Assembly (NCBI GenBank): GCA_017303335.1
Contig: JAFLBK010000001.1
Coordinates: 1,245,001 to 1,309,000 of the forward strand
Direction: 5' to 3'
DNA from: Chitinophagales bacterium
Lineage (GTDB): Bacteria > Bacteroidota > Bacteroidia > Chitinophagales > Chitinophagaceae
DNA length: 64,000 nucleotides
In this document: positions 26,432 to 35,161 of the stretch, piece by piece
How positions within the stretch are numbered: position 1 is the first letter of the stretch
How the letters are laid out: every line of letters begins with the position of its first letter
Translations under genes and position numbers: made by a program
The notes under the pieces: model-generated
Seen by the model: the letters and a program-made list of their open reading frames with translations, nothing else
What the model was told of the DNA's origin: nothing
The model's database searches: none

Positions 26432-27097
26432 ATGCTCATCGGGATCGTAGACGATAAATCCTACTTGCGCCATTCCCTGAAGGAAAAACTCGCTTCGGTG
26501 GAGAACGATATGCAGGTGGTGCTGGAAGCCGGTGATGGTTCCGAATTTCTGAAATTGATGAAGACCGCCTCGCCGCAACCCGACGTGGTGCTGATGGATA
26601 TCGAGATGCAGGAACTCAACGGCATCGAAACCATCCTGCGTGCTGCGCCGCTCTATCCTTCCGTTAAATATATCATGCTCACGGTTTTCGATGACGACGA
26701 ACGCATCTTCAACGCCATCAAGGCCGGCGCTCATGGTTACCTGCTGAAAGAAGAAACGGCCCAGAACATCATCGATTCGGTATACCAGGTTTACCAGGAT
26801 GAAGGAGCGCCGATGAGCCCGGGCATAGCCCGCAAGGCCTGGAAATGGCTTACGTCGCTGTCGGCCCAGCCAGCCGCGGAATCAAAAAAAGCAACCCGTA
26901 CGATCGAACCCCTCAGCGAACGGGAAAAGCAGATCCTGAAATGCAGCATGGAAGGCAAGGAATATGCGCAGATCGCCGAACAACTCTTTCTGAGTAAACA
27001 CACGGTGCGCCAGCACATGAAGAATATCTACGCCAAGTTGCATGTAAGCAGCAAAGTTGAAGCGTTGCAGATCAGTCTTAAAAACAAGTGGATATAG
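26432..27097 (+). CDS. NarL/LuxR-family response regulator
   Basis: 221 residues. Receiver domain with GIVDDKSYLR, phospho-acceptor Asp about 56 in VVLMDIEMQELNG, and Lys in YLLKEETAQ; LuxR helix-turn-helix at about 155-215 (LSEREKQILKCSMEGKEYAQ; recognition region LFLSKHTVRQHMKNIYAKL). It is the output partner of the TPR kinase upstream and probably controls the giant LamG gene that starts 118 bases downstream. Its recognition helix shares the pattern TVRxHxxNIYxKL with the regulator at 34504, fitting a shared operator. Confidence 0.95.
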   Translation: MLIGIVDDKSYLRHSLKEKLASVENDMQVVLEAGDGSEFLKLMKTASPQPDVVLMDIEMQELNGIETILRAAPLYPSVKYIMLTVFDDDERIFNAIKAGAHGYLLKEETAQNIIDSVYQVYQDEGAPMSPGIARKAWKWLTSLSAQPAAESKKATRTIEPLSEREKQILKCSMEGKEYAQIAEQLFLSKHTVRQHMKNIYAKLHVSSKVEALQISLKNKWI

Positions 27098-27134
27098 TTC
27101 TCCTTCCTGAAGCAGAACATGGAGGGTTGTGGCA

Positions 27135-27156
27135 AAATGCCGCACAGGGGGTATTG
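27135..27156 (+). promoter_or_regulatory. dyad operator upstream of the giant LamG gene
   Basis: AAATGCC (27135-27141), GCACAGGG, GGTATTG (27150-27156). The 17 bases from 27140 to 27156 are identical to 26384-26400 upstream of the regulator gene. No good -7 consensus stands at the expected distance (AGACTTTT near 27176), as expected for an activator-dependent promoter. A further half-site AAATACC lies at 27194-27200. Confidence 0.55.
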
Positions 27157-27215
27157 CCCGCCGGTGGCCGAAATCAGACTTTTACGAGGTTAGAAATACC
27201 GTAAAAGCTATTCTG

Positions 27216-30200
27216 ATGAAACAATTAGCCACCCTCGCACTGCTGCTTTTCTGTACCCTGTTTTCCCACGCACAGATACCGGCGCCCGGTAATATTCTCT
27301 GGCTGAAAGCCGACGCCGGCGCATACAGCGATGCCGGAATTACGCCGGCGGTAAACGGTCAAACCGTTCAGCAATGGAACGACCAAAGCGGCAACGCCAA
27401 TCACGCGGCGCAGGCAACAGCGGGTCTGCGTCCTGTTTTTGTAACCAATGTGCTCAATGGGCAGCCTGCCCTGCGTTTTTCCACGCACATGCTGGTTACG
27501 CCTTCGCTCGACCTGACGGGTACGGATAAAGTAGATCTCTACATCGTTTACAAATCATCCAACCTCACCGGAACCTGGGAAGCCATCGCCGAACACGGAC
27601 CGGATTACAATACGTTCAAGGGCTTTGCTTTGTTTGACAATGCCCAGGCACCGCTGACCTACCGCGGCATGTACCCGGGGCATACCGGCAATGGCTACAA
27701 TACCAAGAACTACCCCTTCAAGGCAAATGTGTTCAAAGTTGTCAACAGCAGTTTTGACAGGGCCGCGGGTGTGGCCGGCGAAGTAAACCTGCGCATCAAC
27801 GGAAAGGATTGTGTTTTGTATGAACAATCGGCTCCCTACAACAACGACAACAGTGGTAATTACGACAACCGTCCGCTCTACATTGGTAACCGGGGCAATG
27901 CCGTAAACAGTTTCCCCCTGGTTGGCGATATTGCCGAGATCATTTTATATAACCGCAAACTTACCCCGGCTGAAAAAACTTCCATCGAAAACTACCTCAA
28001 CAGCAAATACGGGATCCAGTGCAGTGTAAACAATCCGTTGCCGGGCAGCGGTAATTGTCTGCGTATGGGAACATACGGCGCTTATGCGCAGGATGATGCT
28101 GATATTGATTTTGGCAGCAATGACTTCACCATCGAATTCTGGACCATGAAACGGGCTTTGTCGAGCGGAGGCAGCAACAGCGCCTGCATCAATAAATGGA
28201 ATTCAGGATCTTCGCCGGGTACCAATGAATGGGCGATTGCCACCTCTACGGATGGGAATAATAATATTCCTGCTTTTTATTTTGAAACAGGCGCCACCTA
28301 TTACCAGGCCAATGCTACCACATCGCTTGCGATAAACAAATGGTACCATATTGCGGCTGCCCGGGAGGGAAATAATATCAAGATCTACGTAAACGGCTTG
28401 CTGGAAGGTACAACCGCCATTCCTCCGGGTTCTTCCGTAAACAATGTAGCGGCCAGAACCTACCTGGCCATGGGATACTATCCCGGCGGTTTCGGTAATA
28501 ATTCCGACCTGGATGAAGTGCGGATATGGAACACGGCTTTATCGCAGACGACGATCCGCGACTGGATGTGTAAAAAAGAAACCGCATCACATCCAAATCA
28601 CGGCAGCCTGGCCCGCTACTACCGCTTTGATGAAGCATCCGGCCTCAATATCTGGGGTAACCAGTTGAATAATTGTGTAACTGAATTATACAGTAACGGA
28701 GGAACAACAGCGGTCAGCGGAGCGCCGATCGGTGATGTGAGTGCATACAATTATACGGCGAACACGGCTTCGGCCAACATCAACTTCGGAACACCGGCTG
28801 ATAATCTGGCCGTAACCATGAATGCGGGTACCAGCGCCGGCGTACATGTATATGGCGTGAATGAACTACCCAACACCCAGAACTATCCCGGCATCAGCGG
28901 CAACAATAAATATGCGGGGGTGTTTGTCGTGAATGGCAATGGTGCAGCGGCGTATACTGTTACCTGCAACTACACCAACAATACTACCATAACACCTTCG
29001 GTTGAAACCAACCTGAAACTGTACAAGCGGACCGACAATGCCGATGCCAACTGGGTACAGGCAACGCCTCAATCGATCAATACCTCCACCAAAACCATCA
29101 CCGCCACCGGGCAAAACACGGAGTATATCCTGGGTTCAGCGCTTACTCCCGTTCCGCCATCCTGCGCTGTTACGCTCAGCGGCGCTTCGGGCGAGGGTTT
29201 GTTTGTGCCGAACAGCGCTGCGGTGAACCTGACCACCGCCTTCACGTATGAAACCTGGATCAACGCGTCGGCCGATATCAGCAACTACCGCTGCATCTTC
29301 GGCAAAGGCCCGGTAGGATCCGCTGCGCCGATGCTGCTCATCGCGTCGGCCGGTTCGGGCAACGGCGGTAAACTGAATGGATATTACACCCTCGGGGGTA
29401 CGCTCTATAGTTTTGTAACGCCCGCCACGGTTAATGACAATACATGGCACCATGTGGCATACACGTTCGATGGCTCCTCTATTCGGGTATACATCGATGG
29501 CATTCAGAATTTCCAGCAGGCTGCTACCGGCGTGCTGACAACCAATACCAGTAACCTCGATATCGGTTACGGGTTTGCCAACGGCAATTATCCTTTCATC
29601 GGTAAACTGGATGAGTTCCGGGTATGGAATGTGGCCAGGACAGGAACCGAGATCCAGAACAGCATGAACAGTTCACTGACCGGTAGTGAGAGTGGGCTCA
29701 TCGCATACTATACATTCAACGACAATACCTACAACGGCACCGGCCAAACGGTGATCAACCATGCAAGTGCCACCGGCACCGCCCTGAATGCGATCAGCAA
29801 TGGAACCGCTTCCTTGCCTGTATTCGATTGCCCGAATATTTCCATGCCGGGACTGCAATCACCCAACTGTTCCATCCAGTTCGACGGCGCCGCCAAGGTA
29901 ACCGCCAACGGTATGGGCAATATGCCGGCAAAAGGAACAGTGGAGTTCTGGATCAAACCCAGGTCATTCAGTAATTACCAGGCGCCCCTGGCCATGTTCA
30001 ATGTTCCGGCCAATGGAAATAATGGATTGTATTTCACCATCAACGCCAGCGGGCAGATATTCGGACTGATCGGCAGCGATAACGCCACCTATACGGCTCC
30101 GATATTCGCAACACTAAGTCTGAATACGCTCTCGCATATTGCCATGAGCTGGGATACCACCGCCAAACTCATCAAGTACTATGTGAATGGAAAGCTGGTA

Positions 30201-33200
30201 CTTGCAACCGGCAATCCATATTGGCCTACGGTACTTAATACGATGTATATCGGCACCGGCCGCGTGATCGGAACCGACTTCTTCAATGGTGATATGGATG
30301 AAGTTCGCTTCTGGAACGTGGAAAGAACACAGGCCGAGATCATCGCGAATGCGCAGGGCATCACCGGTAACGAAAGCGGATTGGTTGCCTATTACCATTT
30401 CAACGAGAATACACTCGGCGGTAACGGGCAAACGGTACTGAACAAATGCAACGCCACCGGTGCTGCGCTGAATGGTATCACAGCGTCAACAAGCAGTTAC
30501 CCGAAATTTCCCTGCGCCATCAATATCCCCACCTGCGGAATACAATTGAATGGAAGCAGCGACAAGATCAGCGTGCCCGATAATGCAGCCTTGAACTTTG
30601 CCGGCAACTTCACCGTGCAGGTATACGCAAAGCGAACGGCTTCCTATGCCGATATCAACCGCGTTGTTGTGCAGAAGAAAAATACAGCCGGCGGCAACAA
30701 CATCGATCCCGGGTATTCGCTGTTGATTACCTACAACGGTCACCCGATCGGCTCCTATAAGCCCTATATCATCCTGGGCGATGGTACTAATTCGGAGCAA
30801 TACTATCCCACCAATGCCGGCGATAACCTTGCCCTGAACGAATGGACCAATATTGCTTTTGTATATGATAAGACCACGCACAGCGGAACATTTTACCTGA
30901 ATGGCTCCGCGGTGCCAACCAGCAAGGCGGGTGGAACCGTTGGCAGTATCAGTACGGCCGTACCACTGAATATCGGTGGCTATGCCTATACATCGCCAGC
31001 CGCTAACGCCTTCTTCCCCGGAAGAATGGACGAGATCAGTTTCTGGAATGAAACAAGAACTGCAGGCGAGATATATACGGCCATGACAACAAGCCTGGCC
31101 GGTACGGAAACAAACCTGACCGCCTACTATCATTTCAACGACAATAACCGCAGCGGACAGAACCGTACCGTCACCAACTTCTGTTCTTCCACAGGCAGCG
31201 CTTTGAACGGAACCACGGTTGGTTCGCAACTCACACCGCTGTTCGACTGTGCGCCTCCTCCTTTCACATCGCCGGAATGCACCATGCAGATAAACGGTAC
31301 TACGGATTATGTGCAGGCGCCGCACAACGCGGCGATTAGTGTAACGCAATTTTCTGTCGGGGCCTATTTTAAAACAACGAATACCGGTTCCTTGAAAACG
31401 ATCGTTTACAAAGACGCGGATGGTACCAATGCCAACTACCACGTATCGGTTTCATCAACGAATAAAGCGCAGGTAAGTTTTGTAAACACATCACTTGTTC
31501 CCATCACGGCAACGGGCGCCACCACCATCACCGATGGTAACTGGCATTACGCCGTGGGTACATTCGATGGCAGCAACCTGCGGATATATGTAGATGGCGT
31601 ACTGGAAGCCACCGTTGCATCGGGCAGCACACCTATCACGGGAGCGGGTCAGCTCTGCATCGGCGCTACCAGCAGCGGCGGCAGCAAATTCAATGGCAAT
31701 CTCGATGAACTGAGTGTCTGGAACAGCGCTCTTTCACTATCACAAATACAGAATCTTATCGGGCAGCGATTGGTGGGCAATGAAACGGGGCTGGTAGCCT
31801 ATTATAATTTCGGTGCAAATTCCCGGAACGGACAGGGCCAGGCAATTGTAAACTCCTGTACTGCTACCGGCGGCGCATTGAATGGTATTTCGGTGGGAAC
31901 ATCTGCAACACCGGTATTTACCTGTTCGGTATTGCCGGTTACACCGCCCGCCTGTGCGATCATGCTGAATGGCTGGAACGATGGCGCTTACATGAATAAC
32001 GGATTGGGCAGTTATCCTACCATCACAAATAATTTTACCATGGAGGTAAAAGCCAAACCCTTGCTGCCGCAGGGCAATGCAACGGGTGCGCAATACAGCG
32101 GCATCTTCGATGGTCAACGGTATGTGCTGGGTCCCGACCAGGGCGAGCAGAATTATGCGCCGGGTCATGCCGGCGTGGGCATCAGTCTGGGTACAAACGG
32201 CTTTGCCGTATACGAGCACGCCAGTGATTACATACCCGCACGGATCATTTTCAACAATCACCCGGTGAACGACTGGGTGCACCTGACACTTGTTTGTAAC
32301 AATGGTGTTCTGCGCCTGTACGAGAATGGGGCATTGATAGCCACCGCCAGCGCCAGTGGGTATACCCTGCACCCCAGCGGGCATATCAGTTACTACTATG
32401 GTAAATATGCCGGTTATGTAGGAGAAGTGCGCATCTGGAGTACGGCACTCACCGGCGACCAGGTACGTGCGAACCTCAACGCGAACCTTACCGGCGCCGA
32501 AGCGAACCTCGCCGGTTTGTATACATTCAACAACGCTTCGGCCAACGGTCCCAATCAAACCCTTTCCGGCCTGGGATTATTGGGCGGAAGCAACAACTAT
32601 GTTACCGCCGGATCGAACGGAACGCCCGTATTCACCTGTGCCAACACATCCAATGTAAACCGCGATACATTACCCGGCAGCGGTATCATGTATGCCCACA
32701 ACAACAACGGGATAACATTCGCCGAATTGGGCAATCTCGGCAATATTCCCCCACAGGGCAGCCTGCTGTTGTGGTTCAATGCCGCATCGCTTAAGGAAAA
32801 GGCTTTCGTATTCAGCAGTTCGCATTTCCGCGATACGGTGGGCGGTTACAGGGGCATTACCTTATTCAGCCGGGCTGATGGCCGTATGCAGATGACTTTC
32901 GGCACCGATACAAGCGTGGCCGGCTACCAGGATACGGTAACGGTACTGAATGATTTTACCGTCGGCCGCTGGTACCAGCTGGCACTTACCTGGGATACTG
33001 CGGCCAAGAATTATACAGTTTATGTGAACGGCATCCAGGCCGCTTCGGGCACAACGAATTTCTGGCCACAGCAGTTCGAGAGTTTCAAGGCAGGTATCGG
33101 GTACAAGCCTTCGGCATCGTATACCTGGTACGGAAACATTGATGAGATCAGCGAATGGAATAAGATCCTGTCACAAGCAGAGATCCGCGATCAGCTCAGC

Positions 33201-34346
33201 AGCAAGATCCGTTCTACCCAAAGCAACTGGAGCAATCTCCTGCATTATTACCGGTTCGACAATAATTTCAATAACTCGGTGCTGTTCCCGGTGGTGAATG
33301 ATTTCAAGGGAACGGTACATGGAATGGTATTCCAGCAGCAAAGCTTCACCGGCTGGTACCCCATGCCCACGAGTTCGGCGCCCATCGGTTCGTACAGCAG
33401 TTACCAGTATGCGGGAAGCGGCTCAACCACTTCGTTGAATATCGGTAATGCGGGGAGCAGCAACGGCGCCGATCTGGTCAGCGCCACGCTTACTTCGGGA
33501 ACGGCGGATGGTATTCATATATACGGGGAAGATACCTGGCCCAATACCGTGAATGGGGTGGTGGATACCCTCGCCGGAAGTCATCGCTATGCGGGAGTCT
33601 TTGTGGTGAATCCGGCCAATGCGCAGTATACGCTGGTGTACGATTATACCAACAATCCATATGTAACCGTAGCCAATGAACCCTATTTGAAATTGAAAAA
33701 ACGCGACCATAACGCGGTTACGGTATGGATCGCTCCTTCGGGAATGACCGTGAACCTGCCGGCAAATACCATTACCTGTACAGGGCAGAATACAGAATAC
33801 ATCCTGGAAAAAAGCCAGACGGTGGTGCCGGTAAAATGGCTGTCTTTTGAGGCAGTGCTGAACAGCAGCAAACAATCGGTGCTGAACTGGAAGGTGTCAA
33901 CCGAAGTGAATGTGCGTCACTATGTGGTGGAGTGGAGTAGCGATGGAAGGAATTTCCGGGATATCGCCGTGGTAAACTATGCGGCCGCCGCCCGGGGAAA
34001 TTATACCGCCATTCATGTGCAGCCCGTGAAGGGCAAGAACTACTATCGCATACGCCAGGTGGATATCGATGGAAAGTACAGTTACACGGATGTGAGGTTA
34101 CTCAAACTGGAGGATACTGTTTCATTTACGGTATACCCGAACCCCGCGAGCGACAAAATCAACATCGTCGGAAATACGGCCATACGAAGCCTGGCATGGT
34201 ACGATATGAGCGGGCGATTGCTGCATTCGTGGGATACGGTTCCTCAGACGATCGATGTATCGGCAATGGACAATGGAGTGTATCTTCTTAAAGCAACCTG
34301 GAAAGACGGAACGCTAACAGCGCAACGGATTATTGTACAACATTAA
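27216..34346 (+). CDS. giant LamG-repeat surface protein with type IX sorting domain
   Basis: 2376 residues from the ATG at 27216, which starts a signal peptide (LATLALLLFCTLFSHAQ); an in-frame ATG at 27129 would precede the dyad operator. After an N-terminal concanavalin-like domain (ILWLKADAGAYSDAGITPAV) come seven LamG-type repeats, each opening with a pattern like CxIQxNGxxDxV and closing with GLVAYYxFN...GNGQTV. A domain of about 140 residues occurs twice: about 500-645 (GVHVYGVNELPNT...NTEYILGS) and about 2050-2190 (GIHIYGEDTWPNT...NTEYILEK). The end is a type A sorting domain (YPNPASDKINIVG). It is most likely exported by type IX secretion as an adhesin or glycan-binding surface protein. 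No catalytic motif was seen. Confidence 0.93.
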   Translation: MKQLATLALLLFCTLFSHAQIPAPGNILWLKADAGAYSDAGITPAVNGQTVQQWNDQSGNANHAAQATAGLRPVFVTNVLNGQPALRFSTHMLVTPSLDLTGTDKVDLYIVYKSSNLTGTWEAIAEHGPDYNTFKGFALFDNAQAPLTYRGMYPGHTGNGYNTKNYPFKANVFKVVNSSFDRAAGVAGEVNLRINGKDCVLYEQSAPYNNDNSGNYDNRPLYIGNRGNAVNSFPLVGDIAEIILYNRKLTPAEKTSIENYLNSKYGIQCSVNNPLPGSGNCLRMGTYGAYAQDDADIDFGSNDFTIEFWTMKRALSSGGSNSACINKWNSGSSPGTNEWAIATSTDGNNNIPAFYFETGATYYQANATTSLAINKWYHIAAAREGNNIKIYVNGLLEGTTAIPPGSSVNNVAARTYLAMGYYPGGFGNNSDLDEVRIWNTALSQTTIRDWMCKKETASHPNHGSLARYYRFDEASGLNIWGNQLNNCVTELYSNGGTTAVSGAPIGDVSAYNYTANTASANINFGTPADNLAVTMNAGTSAGVHVYGVNELPNTQNYPGISGNNKYAGVFVVNGNGAAAYTVTCNYTNNTTITPSVETNLKLYKRTDNADANWVQATPQSINTSTKTITATGQNTEYILGSALTPVPPSCAVTLSGASGEGLFVPNSAAVNLTTAFTYETWINASADISNYRCIFGKGPVGSAAPMLLIASAGSGNGGKLNGYYTLGGTLYSFVTPATVNDNTWHHVAYTFDGSSIRVYIDGIQNFQQAATGVLTTNTSNLDIGYGFANGNYPFIGKLDEFRVWNVARTGTEIQNSMNSSLTGSESGLIAYYTFNDNTYNGTGQTVINHASATGTALNAISNGTASLPVFDCPNISMPGLQSPNCSIQFDGAAKVTANGMGNMPAKGTVEFWIKPRSFSNYQAPLAMFNVPANGNNGLYFTINASGQIFGLIGSDNATYTAPIFATLSLNTLSHIAMSWDTTAKLIKYYVNGKLVLATGNPYWPTVLNTMYIGTGRVIGTDFFNGDMDEVRFWNVERTQAEIIANAQGITGNESGLVAYYHFNENTLGGNGQTVLNKCNATGAALNGITASTSSYPKFPCAINIPTCGIQLNGSSDKISVPDNAALNFAGNFTVQVYAKRTASYADINRVVVQKKNTAGGNNIDPGYSLLITYNGHPIGSYKPYIILGDGTNSEQYYPTNAGDNLALNEWTNIAFVYDKTTHSGTFYLNGSAVPTSKAGGTVGSISTAVPLNIGGYAYTSPAANAFFPGRMDEISFWNETRTAGEIYTAMTTSLAGTETNLTAYYHFNDNNRSGQNRTVTNFCSSTGSALNGTTVGSQLTPLFDCAPPPFTSPECTMQINGTTDYVQAPHNAAISVTQFSVGAYFKTTNTGSLKTIVYKDADGTNANYHVSVSSTNKAQVSFVNTSLVPITATGATTITDGNWHYAVGTFDGSNLRIYVDGVLEATVASGSTPITGAGQLCIGATSSGGSKFNGNLDELSVWNSALSLSQIQNLIGQRLVGNETGLVAYYNFGANSRNGQGQAIVNSCTATGGALNGISVGTSATPVFTCSVLPVTPPACAIMLNGWNDGAYMNNGLGSYPTITNNFTMEVKAKPLLPQGNATGAQYSGIFDGQRYVLGPDQGEQNYAPGHAGVGISLGTNGFAVYEHASDYIPARIIFNNHPVNDWVHLTLVCNNGVLRLYENGALIATASASGYTLHPSGHISYYYGKYAGYVGEVRIWSTALTGDQVRANLNANLTGAEANLAGLYTFNNASANGPNQTLSGLGLLGGSNNYVTAGSNGTPVFTCANTSNVNRDTLPGSGIMYAHNNNGITFAELGNLGNIPPQGSLLLWFNAASLKEKAFVFSSSHFRDTVGGYRGITLFSRADGRMQMTFGTDTSVAGYQDTVTVLNDFTVGRWYQLALTWDTAAKNYTVYVNGIQAASGTTNFWPQQFESFKAGIGYKPSASYTWYGNIDEISEWNKILSQAEIRDQLSSKIRSTQSNWSNLLHYYRFDNNFNNSVLFPVVNDFKGTVHGMVFQQQSFTGWYPMPTSSAPIGSYSSYQYAGSGSTTSLNIGNAGSSNGADLVSATLTSGTADGIHIYGEDTWPNTVNGVVDTLAGSHRYAGVFVVNPANAQYTLVYDYTNNPYVTVANEPYLKLKKRDHNAVTVWIAPSGMTVNLPANTITCTGQNTEYILEKSQTVVPVKWLSFEAVLNSSKQSVLNWKVSTEVNVRHYVVEWSSDGRNFRDIAVVNYAAAARGNYTAIHVQPVKGKNYYRIRQVDIDGKYSYTDVRLLKLEDTVSFTVYPNPASDKINIVGNTAIRSLAWYDMSGRLLHSWDTVPQTIDVSAMDNGVYLLKATWKDGTLTAQRIIVQH

Positions 34347-34372
34347 GGAAAGAGCGAACGTGTTAACATAGG

Positions 34373-34397
34373 CCGCCCGGGTCACCCGGGCGGTTTT
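34373..34397 (+). terminator. Rho-independent terminator after the giant LamG gene
   Basis: CCGCCCGGG (34373-34381), loop TCA, CCCGGGCGG (34385-34393), then TTTT. A perfect 9-bp stem 26 bases after the stop codon. Confidence 0.88.
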
Positions 34398-34503
34398 CTA
34401 TACCGGTACACGGACGATGGCGGTGGTTCTGTTGTTCCGCCACGGTTGCCTTTTTTCCACCACTGTAACCGGTGATTTCCATTTTACACGGAACGGCTTT
34501 TCA

Positions 34504-35160
34504 CTAACTCCATTTCTTTTGATGTACAAAATTTGCTGCCTGTGCTTTGTTATTAATGTGGAGCTTGCCATAAATATTTTCTACATGCTTACGAACGGTG
34601 CCGTGGCTTATATAAAGCTCATTGGCGATTTTTTGATAAGAATGCCCCTGGGCCAGCAGTTTTAAAATTTCTGTTTCCCGTACACTCAAATTATAATCAT
34701 GAGGCTGCAGTTCATTGGTTCCGGGTGTTTTGCTGCGCAACAACTCCAGTGTTTTGGTGGCAATAAGCGGGCTCATGGGAGCCCCGCCCATCAACACGTC
34801 TTCGATGGCTGTTAGTATGCGATGGGGTTTACTGTCTTTCAATAAATAGCCGGAGGCGCCCGCTTTAATGGCTTCAAAAACTTTTTCATCAGTATCAAAA
34901 GCGGTAAGGATCAGGACTTTAATGTCTGTTTCTTTTGTGATAACAGCGGTGGCTTCAATGCCGTTCATTACCGGCATTTCTATATCCATCAGTATTACCT
35001 GTGGCAGTTCGGATAGTTTGCGCAGGCTGCTCAATGCCGCTTCGCCATTGGATGCGCTAAATACAACTTCAATATTACCTGAGGCAGATAAGTTTTCTTT
35101 TAACTGTACTGCTATGGCAGGGTTGTCATCTACAATTCCCACAAGTATTTTATTGCTCAT
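34504..35160 (-). CDS. NarL/LuxR-family response regulator
   Basis: 218 residues. Receiver domain with VGIVDDNPAI, phospho-acceptor Asp about 59 in VILMDIEMPVMNG and Lys in YLLKDSKPH; LuxR helix-turn-helix near the C-terminus (LSVRETEILKLLAQGHSYQK; LYISHGTVRKHVENIYGKL). Its start codon is one base away from the stop of the upstream kinase gene, so the pair is translationally linked. Close in sequence to the regulator at 26432, especially in the recognition helix. The gene is AT-richer than the LamG gene on its left. Confidence 0.95.
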   Translation of the reverse strand: MSNKILVGIVDDNPAIAVQLKENLSASGNIEVVFSASNGEAALSSLRKLSELPQVILMDIEMPVMNGIEATAVITKETDIKVLILTAFDTDEKVFEAIKAGASGYLLKDSKPHRILTAIEDVLMGGAPMSPLIATKTLELLRSKTPGTNELQPHDYNLSVRETEILKLLAQGHSYQKIANELYISHGTVRKHVENIYGKLHINNKAQAANFVHQKKWS

Positions 35161-35161
35161 A

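Noticed and set aside
26384..27156. the 17-base identical pair as flanking repeats of a mobile element
   Set aside because: They flank only an intact response-regulator gene with no transposase, and each lies in a promoter; an operator explains them better.
30486..31442. 318-codon open frame antisense to the giant LamG gene
   Set aside because: Lies inside repeats with clear coding sense on the + strand; its Gly/Arg/Val-rich sequence mirrors the Asn/Thr/Ala-rich real frame.
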